A stretch of 64,000 nucleotides of DNA from Quercus robur. Lineage: Eukaryota; Streptophyta; Magnoliopsida; Fagales; Fagaceae. Shown piece after piece: positions 36,399 to 48,811 of this stretch. Below the pieces are notes generated by a model that did no database searches, was not told the origin of the DNA, and saw only the letters and a list, made by a program, of their open reading frames with translations. Position 1 is the stretch's first letter, and each line of letters opens with the position of its first letter. The DNA is taken from NCBI RefSeq assembly GCF_932294415.1, contig NC_065536.1:47589854-47653853 (forward strand), written 5' to 3'. The position numbers and the translations under genes are program-made.

Positions 36399-37505
36399 TG
36401 TAAGGTTGAATTTAATCAACCATCTTATTGGCTTTATTCCGTGTCAAATTTGATTGTATTTCAGCATTTAGTAATCCTGTATTTAGGTGGGCTTATTGTA
36501 AGGGTAGTGAGTGAGATAGAGTGTTGATTGCTCAAGAGTGTGCAAGAAAACAGAGACTCGCGGCTTGATCTCGCGGGTGGCTCACGGCTGCAAGCCGCCA
36601 GATGCAGCACACGTGCCAAGCGTGCCAGAAGGTGAACAGTTATGCTAGCTGGAGCACTACATGACAAAACAGGATAACTGGCCATACGGTTATCTTGCGA
36701 CTGGGTCTCGCGACTTAGTCAAGTCACGAGACCATGCCGCGAGCCACCCCTGTTTTGTAAAACCTGACGTTTCACATTCCTCTCTCACTCCAGTATAAAT
36801 ACTCTTTATACTCACAAATGAAAGAGAGTTTCCAGAGAGAATATTGAGAGAGAAACCCTAAAGAAAAACAAGATTGATTCACCTACAATCTATACATTAG
36901 AGTCTCTTCAAATTCCTCAACTCTCTTCCTCTCCATTGTCAAACCCTTGAGAGGCATTTTACCAAAACCTTGTTCTCACCATATTCATCACTGTGAGAGG
37001 GCTGTTTGATTTTCTTGGAAGCAGTTAGGAAGGAACCGATCTACATTGGTTGATGCTACGGTCTAGTAGCGGAATCCGGGAAGCTAGAAAAGAAAAAGGT
37101 TCGACACTACCTCGTTGGAGCAAGAAGCTTGGAGGGTTTAGGTGCACTGGGTAGATTAGGCTTGGAGGGTCTATTGCTGTCCATGTATCCCAACTATATT
37201 TTCTAGTGGATTGTTTACCGCTTGGAGGGCGGCGGAGAGGTTTTACACCGATGGCTTTAGTTTCCTCTTCGATAACACATCGCGTGTTGTCTTTGTGTTT
37301 ACATCTTCCTTCCCTTTTATTTTTGCCTTTTATTATTTGCTGTGGGTTGTGATTTTAATTTGGCTTAGATAGTTTTTCTAATTCTATATTATAACTTATG
37401 TTCATTTTCCGCACACTAGTTGTTTGACATAATGCTTGAATTGGTTAAGTTGTAAATTGGGGGTCTAAACGTTCAAGGATGTTTATACACATATTTGAAC
37501 TTACA
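36399..37505 (+). repeat. 5' LTR of the Sirevirus-like element
   Basis: Same length as the 3' LTR (43558-44664). It holds a CpG-rich part with repeated TCGCGA/CTCGCGG phrases (about 36550-36750) and a TATA-like region (AGTATAAATACTC) near 36792. Confidence 0.92.
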
Positions 37506-37507
37506 AT

Positions 37508-37519
37508 TGGTATCAGAGC
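37508..37519 (+). promoter_or_regulatory. Primer-binding site, initiator-Met tRNA type
   Basis: TGGTATCAGAGC starts two bases after the LTR. It is the common copia site complementary to the 3' end of the plant initiator methionine tRNA. Confidence 0.9.
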
Positions 37520-37574
37520 GGGTACACTTCTAGTGGTTTCATTACCATTGTGTGATCCTTGACTCCCTTTTGAG

Positions 37575-39317
37575 ATGGATCGGTCTCAATCCCTAAATGC
37601 ACCTCCATATTTTGATGGTAGTAATTATGCTTTTTGGAAAGTTTGTATGAGAGCTTTTCTGTGTTCCATTGATGAGTCTGTTTGGGATGTTGTTGAGATA
37701 GGTTGGACCAGGCCTGAGGAAGCCAAATCCACATGGGATAAGGCAACACTTGCTACATCTAATGCTAACAGTAAAGCACTCAATGCTATTTTCTGTGGTG
37801 TCTCTCCAGATGAATTTCACAGGATCTCTCACATTACCGTTGCTAAAGAAGCATGGAAGATATTGGAGACCACTTACGAAGGCACGAAGAAGGTAAAAGA
37901 CACCAAGCTGCAGATGCTAACCACTCAGTTTGAGGAGTTAAAAATGAGTGAGGATGAGTCCTTTGACTCTTTCTATAACAAGCTGAATGAGGTGATTGTA
38001 AGCAAGTTCAATTTGGGAGAGAAAACAAAGGACTCTAAAATTGTAAGGAAAATCCTTTGATCATTGCCGGAAAGTTTTCGTGCTAAAGTGACAACGATTG
38101 AAGAGAGCAAGGACCTTGATGACATCAAAGTCCAGGAGCTGGTTGGTTCTCTTCAGACCTATGAGATGTCACTGCCCAATCAACGGAAGAGTAAATCTCT
38201 TGCTCTTAAGACCATTAATGAGAAGGTGGAAGATTATGACTCATCAGGAGAAGATGTGGTTGACAAAGATGTTGCATATCTTGTAAATAATTTCAGAAAA
38301 TTCTTGAAATTAAAAAATAATGGCAAATTTGGTGATAAAGGAAAATTCCAAAGTTCAGGAAGGGAGAAAAGGGAATTCAAAAAGAAAGATGGAAAAGAAT
38401 CCCAACCTACACAAGATGTCACTTGTTTCGAATGTAGCGGGCATGGATACTTTAAGAAAGAATGTCCGAATTATTTGAAATCGAAAGGCAAAGTGCATGT
38501 CACGACATTGAGTGACTCAAATTCATCCGACTTAGAATCTGAAGAAAGCTGTGATGGAGAGGGGAACTACTCAACTTTTATGACTATTGCTCATATTGAG
38601 TCTTCAAACGAGTTGAATCTGCTTGTACGAGACCTTGGAGAACATAGTGATGAAGAATTACTGGGAATTGTTGAAGAATCAGATGCTGAAGAAGATGAAA
38701 GCACAACCAATCTTCAAGAGAATTATAACTCACTGCTGGAGAAGTCGGGTGAGTACACAAGGGTGGCTAAGGTAGCTGTGAGAAAAATGAAGAAGGCAGA
38801 GGAGGATTATAAAATTCTCCTAATCCGATATAGGGAGGCCAAATGTGAGATAGAAATACTGAATGGTGAGCTGTCAGAAGCTTACATAAAAGTAAGATTT
38901 CTTGAGCAAGAGGTTGTGCAAGCAAATGCTAAAATTGAGAGGGTCACCACCAAGAAGCTAGATAATGTTATTTCATCGCAAAAGAGTTTTTCAGACAAAT
39001 TCGGGTTGGGATATACTGAAGGAAGTAGCTCATCTGGAAATGTTACTAAAGAAGTGAAGTTTATAAAGGCCAAAGAATCAGCTGATGTTGGTCCTACTGC
39101 TGAGAAGCCCAAGATAGAGGAGAAGAGAAATGTGGGGAACGAACGGTTGTTGAATTCCCGTAATCAATCTGTGGGCAGGTCTGAATCTCGAGCCAAGTCT
39201 CGTCCACGACCACAAAGAGGTCCTAGATCAACTTATGTGTGTCATCATTGCGTACTTCAAGGGCATACTCAACCAAATTGCCAAAAGCTGAGAGTAAAGA
39301 ATAGTGTAACTCCTTAA
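37575..39317 (+). pseudogene. gag region of the Sirevirus-like element (fossil)
   Basis: The copia gag start is clear (PPYFDGSNYAFWKVCMRAFL), followed by the helical gag body. A zinc knuckle CFECSGHGYFKKECP, a long acidic and coiled-coil part, and a second Cys/His knuckle (CHHCVLQGHTQPNC) follow. A large gag with this layout fits Sireviruses. It would form the particle and bind RNA. Broken, with about one break. Confidence 0.85.
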
Positions 39318-41590
39318 AGGTCACGAGGACCTAGAAATGATAGAAGAAATTGGGCAGGTGAACAATCGAGAGATCAAAATGGTGATCCCGGAATGATGAA
39401 TGTGATGAAGATGATTGGTGCATTCACCAACTGCTTGGAAAGCTTCTCATGAAGGTTTGAAAGCCCTAACTCCCGTACCCAATCCTATAAGGAAATCACC
39501 CCAAACGCAAGTGACGTGTGGGTGAAAAAGGGTACTCATGCATAAGCATTACAACATGTCTATGCATTAATACTTCCTATATTTTGTGACGATGTTTGAT
39601 TGTTTGCTTGTTGTTTATGTTGATGGTTGTTTGTTTGCCTATTTATGCATACTTTTGGTGTTCTTTTTGTTTTTGATCTATCTTTTTCTTTTATGTCAAA
39701 AATCCAAAAATCACATAAAAATTAGAAAATCAAAAAGTTTGATTGACATTGTTGAGTTTTTGTCTTAAAACTTGTTTTGCCTTGTACCTTTTTGCTAATG
39801 ACTTTGTGCATTTTCGAGCATAGCTTGTCTCTTTGCACTCTTATCACTGTGGGAGAATTTTTGAAATCTATGTGATTGTTGTAAATAGATTTTCAAACTA
39901 GTCATGAATGATTAGTGAATGGTTATGATGATCTTGAGACATGCATAGACTTGTGTCTATATATCTTCCCACTCTTTATTTTTGTTTTTGCTAAAAAGAG
40001 CTCACCAAATGTAAATCTCCAAATGAAAAGAGATATTGAGTTGCAAAAGCCTGTCGCACATTCTAGTATTCGACTAGGAAAAAGGGTAAGCGACCTAAAA
40101 TTAAAGTGAATGTTTATTCAAAAAGCCAAAGGCTATCTCATCAAGGTGAAATATCTATTATCACTCTCACAATGAGAGGGGTTTTTCTCGAAAGGATCAA
40201 AAAAATCAAATGTTATGATTGAAAGTGGAGTCAAATGTAAAGCTCCAAGATATGTTATCAAGTTTTGTGGGAGGTCATATATACATATTTCTATAATTGA
40301 GATGGATCATTTAATCTAGTGCTAATTGTGTATGCCTTGGTTGAATTGATCATTGAAGCTTTACATTAGACTAAGGACTATCTCATTGTTGATATCCACA
40401 CACAACACACAAGTTTATGTTCAATAAATGCCATATTCATTTGTGTGATTGTACTTGATGAAATGTGTTTTCACATGCTCAATCTTTGTTAATTCAAACA
40501 CAAAAAGATTTTTGAGTGTTTTAGGTGTTTTTGGAAAGTATTTTGTTCTCAAAATTTGAAAATTTCAAAAATTCATTTTTGCCCTGTTTTGGCGACTCAG
40601 TCGCGGGTAAGTCAAGTCGCGGGGCTCAGTCACGAGTTCGCGGGTCAATTTTGGCGACTTGTTCGCGAGTGGAAGGTCTAGTCGCAAGGGTTACTCAGAG
40701 ATTTTCGCGGCTCAGCTCGCGACTCCCTCGCGGGTAGACCTTCCAGTCGCGAAAAACACTTAGAAAATTTTTTCAAATTTTTGTCTTTGAGTGTTCTGGC
40801 GGCTTGACCTAGCGACTTGTTGGCGACTCACTTCAGTCGCGAAAAACGATTGTTTGGCAAAAATAGGGGCAGTTTTTTTAAATCTTTTTCAGTTTTCCCT
40901 CAAACTTTTGTGACTATTCATATTCTCTCTCAATTGTCTCCTTCCCAAACACTCCATGTACCCATTCTCAAACTCCATTGTTGCTTAATTTCTGCTCAAA
41001 ATCTTCAAGTAACAGGTATGGGTTTTCTTTCTTGAACTCTTTTTTACTTGATTTTGTGTTTTTCCCTCTTGATTATTCGCATTTGTTTATGTTTTTGAGA
41101 TGGGTTTGTGTTTCGGCTGTTGCTCTATGTTCATGCTTAGCTTGTGGATGCTATTGCTTGAGTTTGAAATTAATTAAGTTGTTGGTTTTGTTCTTCATCA
41201 TGTGCTTAGCTAGGGCTTGTTATTTATTGGTTACTCATTTTATCTAATCTTATGTTGATAAGTTGATTCAAAATGATCCTATTGTGGATGTGAGGTTTAC
41301 TGTGCTGAATGTGCCTGTTCATCTATTGTGTGCATCTGTCTTGTGTTTGTTGAGACATGTCATTCTCATCAAAATATATGTCTCATTGACATATATCTGT
41401 CTTTAGGATGTTTTCTATCTCTGCTGCCTTAATACTCCTCTGCATTTTACCTGTTTGTTCTTATGTATCCTCTTTTAGGCTTGTTCATCCGTGTGGTTGA
41501 TTTAAGTAGTATAAGGTTTAAGTGTTTTAAGTTCTTCTGTGTGGTTGCATTTTTGTCCTTGTTAATAACATAGTACTGATTAGTTCTACA
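39318..41590. other. Non-coding interior of the Sirevirus-like element
   Basis: No pol motif is found here; where pol would be expected there is AT-rich DNA without long frames. A CpG-rich cluster at about 40590-40850 repeats GTCGCGA/CGCGGGT phrases that also occur in the LTR. Confidence 0.7.
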
Positions 41591-41591
41591 C

Positions 41592-42707
41592 ATGTATTGT
41601 TCTATGTTGTTGTGGCCTCTTCTGATTGTTCACAGATGGCACCTTCATCCCCAAAGAAGAAAACACCTGCAAAGCCATAAGAGAATGAAAATGGACCCTA
41701 ACTTGTTGAGGTCCGTTTCTCACTTTGAGAGATATAAGGACTTCTTCTTAAAAGCAGGAATTATTCAAGAAAGATTTGTGGATTTGGAGGATTTAAGGAA
41801 CACTTTTATCCCCAGCTGTTTTGAAGGGAGAGGATGGGAAAAGCTCCTGTGTGATCTCCCAGTTGTGTGTGAACCCCTGATTAGGGAGTTTTATTCAAAT
41901 ACTGTGATAAGGGAGGATGATCTAAGCTGCTGGGTTAGAGGTAAAGAGTTCACTTTGGATGCACATGACATTGATGATGTGCTAGGTCTTGAAGGATTAG
42001 AAGATCAGGAGTTTGTAAATTACAAAGATAGGATTCTGTCTATTGAAACTGTTCAACAGAGGATTGGTGGACAGAGAGAAGGGAAGTGTCTGAATACCAC
42101 AGCTTTTCCAGTGGACATGAGATGCCTCACTATAATCATGATGTTCAACCTATATCCCATAAGGAAGCTGACTACAATCAACAGTGCAAGAGCAATTTTT
42201 CTGATGGACTTCAAAGAAAAGACTTTCATTGACATCAGTTCCCACATATATGACACTATTGTGGATGAAACTAGAACCACTTCTAGACCAAAACTGATCT
42301 TCCTTAGTCTGCTCATGAGGATCTTTAGAAAGAAGGGTGTTCCAATCCCTCGAGACATCAGTCTCATGTCCACACCTTCTGCAATTAACAAGCTAACCTT
42401 CAAAAGGATAAGTGTTCGGCTTCCAGGTGAAGAAGATGAAGGTGATGAAGGAGAGGGTGCCCCAATGGAGACTGAGGCAGAGGCAGCAGGGCATGCATCA
42501 ACCTTAACACCCTGGAGGAGTGGCAAAAGGACTAGAGCATCAACTTCTTCAGATACACCTCCAGATGCATTTCAAGTCATTCTGGAACGACTTCATAGAA
42601 TCAGAGGGGTCCAGACAGAGCACTCTGAGAGGATGAGAGCCATGCAGGACCAGATTGATATTTTGTTTGCAAAACTTGACAGCTTCACCACCCAGCATGG
42701 ACAGTGA
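41592..42707 (+). pseudogene. Plant transposon-type protein in the Sirevirus-like element
   Basis: A frame of about 370 codons includes SHFERYKDFFLKAGIIQERF, WEKLLCDLPVVCEPLIREFY and FTLDAHDIDDVLGLEG. This pattern matches the plant family named putative plant transposon protein (recalled as PF20167), often found inside LTR elements. The C-terminus is acidic (EEDEGDEGEGAPMETEAEA) and then helical (AMQDQIDILFAKLDSF). It lies where Sireviruses can carry an env-like gene, but no signal peptide or membrane segment is seen. The start is uncertain; the conserved part begins near 41690. Its role is unknown. The long frame looks open. Confidence 0.65.
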
Positions 42708-42724
42708 CCCTTTGGCCATTCCGG

Positions 42725-44664
42725 TAAAAAAGGGGGAGATATTATTTTTGTTGATGAGAAGCAGAAAAGCAGCTCTTAAGGGGGAGTAATATGTTGAGGG
42801 AGAGATGTCAAAATCAGACATTGTTTATATGTGTTTATGTTTTGGGTATTTAATGTTTTTATGGGCTTGATACACTGTGGTTTTTGGTGTATTTTTGTTT
42901 CTAACTCTTATCTCATATACTTGGTTTACTCTTTATATATATTGTTGATGTTATTCAATATATCTTGTGTTTGTTTGTACCCATGTTGCTTGTGTAAGCT
43001 TTTAGGGTTATGTTTTATGCATAGTTTGTAGGTTTTATGGTTTGTACCATGCTTTATGCAGCCTTTTATGCTTTGTTGAAATCAGTACTTCTATCTAAAT
43101 GTCTTGCATTTTGTTTTAAGTACTGTCACTCTTGTGCCCTTGTAGGATTGTTCCTAGATGCATATGCTTAGTGTATTATGCATTGGTTGAGTGTTAGGCA
43201 TACAAGTAACTTGCTTTGTTCTTGTTAACTTGTATGTTTTAGTGTTCATTCCAAGTGTGAATGAACACTGTGATCACTACCTTGTGGTGATTACTTGGTT
43301 GATCAAGTCATGATTTGAAACTTCACTTCATCCTTGCTTGATCACTTTAAGCCTGTTTCATATGCATTTCATACTTTTCTGCATACAATGATTATGGTGT
43401 ATTGTTGTGTTTTCAGGAATTTCATGTTCTTATGATTCAAGTGCTTCACAGCTTCTAGAGTTAGGTGTAAGTGAGTTTTGTTCAACTGTTCCCAACTCAC
43501 ATGTTAAGTCTAGAGTTTGTTTTAGGGTTTTGTCACGGAATAGCCAAAGGGGGAGATTGTAAGGTTGAATTTAATCAACCATCTTATTGGCTTTATTCCG
43601 TGCCAAATTTGCTTGTATTTCAGTATTTAGTAACCCTGTATTTAGGTGGGCTAATTGTAAGGGTAGTGAGTGAGATAGAGTGTCAATTGCTCAAGAGTGT
43701 GCAAGAAAACAGAGACTCGCGGCTTGATCTCGCGGGTGCCTTGCAGCTGCAAGCCGCCAGATGCAGCACATGTGCCAAGCGTGCCAGAAGGTGAATAGTC
43801 ATGCTAGCTGGAGTACTACAGGACAAAACAAGACAACTAGCCATATGGTTATCTCGCGATTGGGTCTCGCGACTTAGTCAAGTCACGAGGCCAAGCCGCG
43901 AGCCACCCCTGTTTTGTAAAACCTGACGTTTCACATTACTCTCTCACTCCAGCATAAATACCCCTTATACCCACAAATGAAAGAGAGCTTCTAGAGAGAA
44001 TTTTGAGAGAGAAACCCTAAAGGAAAACAAGATTGATTCACCTACAATCTATACATTAGAGTCTCTTTAAATTCCTCAACTCTCTTCCTCTCCATTGTCA
44101 AACCCTTGAGAGGCATTTTACCAAAACCTTGTTCTCACCATATTCATCACTGTGAAAGGGTTGTTTGGTTTTTTGGGAAGCAGTTAGGAAGGAACCAATC
44201 TACATTGGTTGATGCTACAGTCTAGTAGCGGAATCTGGGAAGCTAGAAAAGAAAAAGGTTCGGCGCAACCTCGTTGGAACAAGAAGCTTGGAGGGCTTAG
44301 GTGCACTGGGTAGATTAGGCTTGGAGGGTCTATTGCTGTCCTTGTATCCCAACTACATTTTCTAGTGGATTGTTTACCGCTTGGAAGGCGGCGGAGAGGT
44401 TTTACGCCGACGGCTTCGATTTCCTCTTCGATAACACATCGCGTGTTATCTTTGTGTTTGCATTTTCCTTCCCTTTTATCTTTGCCTTTTATTATCTATT
44501 GTGGGTTGTGATTTTAATTTGGTTTAGATAGTTTTTCCAATTCTATATTATAGCTTATGTTCATTTTCCGCACACTAGTTGTTTGACATAATGCTTAAAT
44601 TGGTTAAGTTGTAAATTGGGGGTCTAAACGTTCAAGGGTGTTTATACACATATTTTAACTTACA
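42725..44664 (+). repeat. Polypurine tracts and 3' LTR of the Sirevirus-like element
   Basis: Three AAGGGGGAG tracts (about 42730, 42779 and 43546) precede the LTR at 43558-44664. Repeated purine tracts upstream of the LTR are described for Sireviruses. The 0.8 kb between the tracts has no gene that I recognise. Confidence 0.85.
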
Positions 44665-45034
44665 CACCCAAAATGTATGCCAGGGGCAAGAAAAGCCCTA
44701 TTGTGGTTCCCACAACCACATAGAACCTAAAGAATTTGCTTCCCTGCAAAATTTCCTGTGATCCAGAGCTAACACTACCATGGGCAAGGAAGACCAAGCG
44801 AGAGAGAACTAGAAGATAGGCAGAGGCAAAGGCAGGAAAGACTAAATCAAGAAGTGGGACAAGACCACTAGCTGAGAAAACCATGATAAAGGCTACGAGC
44901 TGGAGCTCTATTACATGCAGTGATCCCATTACACCACCCATCACAGACTGTTGCTGCTGCTGAGAAATTGGCTTTTGTTGGGGTTTTGTTGTTTCAGAAG
45001 TGGTGGTTTTGTCAGGCTCCGATCGAGGAGCCAT

Positions 45035-45521
45035 AGAGAGTTACACCCGACATTTTCTAATTCCTTGGCCTAAGTGTATTGTTGTTGTTTCTTGCTTGAT
45101 TGATTTGGCTGCTTTCTGGGATTCAAGACTTAGAATCGTCTTGTTGTTATTGAAACTTGAGAATAAAATTTTGCTTGCAATATTATTATGCTACTGATGT
45201 ACATGGATGATAATAAGATTAAAAGCAAGAGTTGGTACAAGCACAATATGGGATTGAAAAAGAAAATGTCCTAATTGTTTAAAACAAGGATATTATTTCA
45301 ATAGCCAAAAATTAAGGTTGATTTATGACTCATAAAAATGGAAGCCACCATGAATGGGTCAAGTTGGGGACACAATTAAAGGTGCCAACCAATCGTGTCT
45401 AAAAATTAACTAACCCCACGTAAGAATTGGCATCTATTACTGATACTAGACAAAATTTAAAAAGAAGGAATGTGATCCAAACAATAGTTTTTTTTTTTTT
45501 TTGAGAAGGATGATCCAATCA
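45035..45521. other. Spacer between membrane-protein gene copy 1 and U2
   Basis: It contains the probable promoter and 5' UTR of the membrane-protein gene (minus strand). It is matched by 55603-56091. No further gene is seen. Confidence 0.5.
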
Positions 45522-47644
45522 ATAGCTGTTGTCCTTGTATTGTTCTTTTTTGCCTAGTACAGTTTTATTTAGTATTTTATTAAATTCCCCTCAAGACGCT
45601 GGTGTTGGTGATGGCATTGCCAAATGGAAATCCTTGTGCCTCCCAAAAAAGAAAAAGGGTTTGGTGAGAGTCTGGTCCTCGATAATGTCCCCTCTACAGT
45701 TCGTACAGTAACCAATCAGGTGCTGACAACTCAATCCAGACAACATGAGGATTGTCATGCGTGCGGCTACACTTGGGCAAGAGCCGGCGTTGGTCAAATC
45801 TCACGCAACATAAACCACTATAGTATATTTTATTTAATTATATATTATTATTAATTATTAATTACTATAACGGTAACATGATTTTTAAAACCCAAAAGAC
45901 GTTAGAATATTTTATTTATTTAATGCTACAAGGATTCTTTTACCTTTGGGTGGAATGGTTTTAATTTCTTTCTTTTAATTTTTAAGAGCATAAACAATTA
46001 ATAATTAGCTTTAAAAAGAGAGAAGCATAGTCATTTTTGGGGAAAATTTATCCTTACCAAATAATCGTAAATTTCCCCTCTCCTTTTGGTCTTACATGAC
46101 GATTAACTCTTAGTTATTATTTTCAAAAAAAGTAAATTACAAATTATATATTTAAAATTTGAGAGTGTTTAGATTTTATACTCTAAAATTTTAGAATTTC
46201 AATTTTTTTTTTATGAAATTCTACTTTGTTTACATTAGCAGCTTTTTCGTCCATATTTTTTATTAAATGTCACATAAACTTATCACATCATTTTTATTAT
46301 GTCATGTCATTTTATTTTTATTTTTTTAGGCCATAAAAGTGATGTGGCATCAATTTATTTGAACAAACTAAACAAAGTAACAAGTTTACTTGGCATTTAT
46401 CGGAAAATATAAACGAATGAACTGTTGATATAAATGAAATAAAACTTCAAATGATAAAATCTAAATGTTAAAGTTTGAAGGCATAAAATCTAAACACCCA
46501 AAATTTTAAAGATGAAGTTTATAATTTCACATTTTCCCAATATTTTTTTTTTGAGAAACGTTTCACAAATAAAGAAACATTACCTAAACTCCAAAATATA
46601 CATTGATGGCCTAGTGGTTGTGAAAGAAGATGAAAACTGCGGCCAAAAAAAAAAAAAAAAAGAAAAAAAAGAAGAAGAAGATGAAAACTAACCGATTGGG
46701 GAATCAATATTTTGATAGAAAGATATTAAAGTCCTTTCTTGTGTTTTATATAGTTGCCAATATAGTTGGATAAGGAGAAATTCGAATGATGTGGCTCATA
46801 ATCTATGTAAATGGCGTTATTTACTCAAAATAAACGGGCTATTAAATCTACTTCCGTAGGATGTTTATTGCCTCATCAGTTTTCCACAAAGGCAAGTCCT
46901 TAGAAAAGGATCATTGTAATTTGAAGTTTTTCTTAATTAAATTGTCCTAAAATTGAAGACAAAAATTATAGGATGGTTTGAAAAATATGAATAAAGAGAC
47001 AATCACTTCATAAATTTTTTTTGCTAAGCCCCAGGATTAATCTAATGAGTTATGAGTGCAAAACTGGTTACTTTTTTTTATAATTATTATCAAAAATTGG
47101 TTATTCTTAACATATGAGTCTTGCTCATGTCCCTCTCAATAGAAGGATTTGAATGTATAACATAAGATCTGAAAAATTTTATATATATGATTTAGATATG
47201 TTTGCAATAGCTCTATTTTTTTTTCTTTTTTAACTAAAGTGGACTTTCTATTTCAAAGAACTGTGTAATTAGGGTCAATGAAAATGAAGTTGAGATAATA
47301 GGATGTCAAAGATGTGATTAATCATTGCAATTTCCAATCCACGATTGATGTCACATTGAAGGTTCATTTGCTGTATTGGTGAGCTTCACAATATTTCCAC
47401 TCAGAAAATTCTATCAGAATGTGATATAATTCTTCAAGCACAGCACAATAGTTATTATTATGATTTAAAATAAAAATAATCTTATAATCCTTGCAACATG
47501 TGGGGGTGGGGGGAAAAAGATTAAATATAAGAGAAGAAAAAAATTTGAGTCTATCTCTACCAAAAAAAAGAGAGATAAAGATGTGATGGAAGAGATTTCC
47601 TTTTCTTTTCATATATTCATTCCAGTGATATAATTAAAAGAATT

Positions 47645-48811
47645 TTACATGATTGAACATGAATAAACATTTTCATCACTAAACATTTGATTAGGACAAA
47701 TATGTTGAGCTGAGTATTGCGGAGGATAATAGAAAACATTAATTCCCCCTTCTGTGCCTTTTTTATTGTCATTGCCCTTGCCTTGTGATCCTACTTTCTC
47801 TCCTTGTTCTTGCTTCACAATCTCCACATGCTTCCTCAGTCGCTTCTTAATGGATTCAACAAGCTTCAGTGGATCGAATGCGCCTTTCACAATCACTCTT
47901 GACGTTTCCTTATTTGTTTCCACATTTAGAATTCCTATTATGGAAATTTTCAAAGGAAAAAGAAATACATTAACTTAATGTTTCACCCCAAATTTTATTT
48001 TTTATTTTTTATTTTTTATCTCAGTTTGGTTTTAGAATTTCACTTAAAAAAGGAACTAAATAGAGAGATTTACTTACCTTTCATTCTCTCTATACATTTC
48101 TTCATATCATTTGCACAACCTTCACAATGCATGTACATTTTGAGCACTACAACCTTCACTTGAACCTGTATAAAGAAAAGTAAAAATAAGAGATAAAGCA
48201 CAGACAACCTATTGACAAATGGAGAACTATAATAGATTTTTGAAAGAGGAAATTTGGTGCAATTGTAATAGACCTCTTGCTTCTTTTCTGGTTCTTTTTT
48301 CTTATTTTTATCCTCTGGTTTTAGTTTGGGAGAGATAAGCTCAACATTTCTACTGTATTTCTTCTGAAGTGTTTGTAGGGCTTTTAGTGGATCTGCATTT
48401 TTCCCCTTCACAACCACCTTGCGATTTGCACTATCTATCACAACATCTTCCACTCCTAATCATTCATATATGCACAAATTTAATTATCAAAATGAAGAAA
48501 AGAACAAAAGACACACACACACATGCACACATATGAAGTGAATCATTCAAACATTACCATCAAGTCTTTTCAAGCATCTAGAAACTTTTTGACAGCATCC
48601 TTCACAATGCATGAACACTTTCAACACAATTTCTTTATTGGAATTTCCTGTATTTTTCTCTTCCTTTTTTTCCTCACTTTTCATCTCCTCCTTCTCCACT
48701 GGCTGCTTATTTTTTCCCTAGTGAAAAACAAGAAATTTCATTGCCATAGAATAAAAGGATTGACAAGTATAGAGATTGACCAAAAGTGAAATGGTTTCCT
48801 ACCTTTCCCAT
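47645..48811 (-). CDS. Heavy-metal-associated isoprenylated plant protein (HIPP), copy 2
   Basis: Exons are 48811-48803, 48717-48558, 48455-48274, 48165-48078 and 47934-47645, giving 242 residues as in copy 1. Both HMA motifs (MHCEGCCQKV and MHCEGCANDM) and the CaaX end Cys-Ser-Ile-Met are kept. There are only a handful of changes from copy 1, for instance His to Arg in SANRKVVVKG and Pro to Leu in AFDPLKLVE. Intron 3 (48273-48166) is 108 bases long, a multiple of three, and has no stop in frame, so retaining it would insert 36 mostly hydrophobic residues. In copy 1 the same intron ends in an in-frame stop. The gene looks intact and is a recent paralogue. Confidence 0.93.

Larger units (their letters stand above)
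36399..44664 (+). mobile_element. Sirevirus-like Ty1/copia element lacking pol, complete ends
   Basis: The 8266-bp element has two LTRs of 1107 bp (TGTAAGGTTG...ACTTACA) and the target duplication CACCC (36394-36398 and 44665-44669). U2 has the empty site near 55238. The initiator-Met-type primer site and repeated AAGGGGGAG purine tracts before the 3' LTR are Sirevirus traits. A copia gag is present, but I find no protease, integrase or reverse transcriptase. Instead an unrelated plant transposon-type protein lies downstream. It is therefore a non-autonomous, gag-bearing element that would need a partner. Gag carries about one break. The LTRs differ at a few percent of sites, so it is fairly recent and younger than the U1/U2 duplication. 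Confidence 0.9.
35384..45034 (-). pseudogene. Plant multi-pass membrane protein gene (DUF7733-like), copy 1, split by an LTR element
   Basis: The host gene has a first exon of 597 bases (45034-44670 continuing at 36398-36167) and a second exon at 35599-35384, joined by a GT-AG intron. Without the insertion it would encode 270 residues. Hydrophobic segments such as VIELQLVAFIMVFSASGLV, FRFYVVVGTTIGLFLPLAYIL and LVYFSINLFGFLIPRFLP indicate several membrane passes. The C-terminus is charged (RNFRERDEIRAK...NKKAD). The sequence resembles a plant-only membrane protein family that I recall as DUF7733; its function is unknown. The 8.3-kb element sits in exon 1 after YILGG and should abolish the normal product. 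Apart from it I see no other break in this copy. Confidence 0.85.
26770..45521. repeat. Large tandem unit U1
   Basis: Starts at ATAGCTATTGTCCTTGTATTG, matching the starts of U2 (45522) and U3 (56092). In order it holds part of block A, a HIPP gene, a fossil copia fragment with an hAT insertion, and a membrane-protein gene split by an LTR element. Without its own insertions it is about 10 kb long. Confidence 0.9.

Noticed and set aside
39586-39768. Hydrophobic 60-codon frame as a possible env-like protein
   Set aside because: It is short, AT-driven and lacks any family signature; it lies in the non-coding interior of the LTR element.
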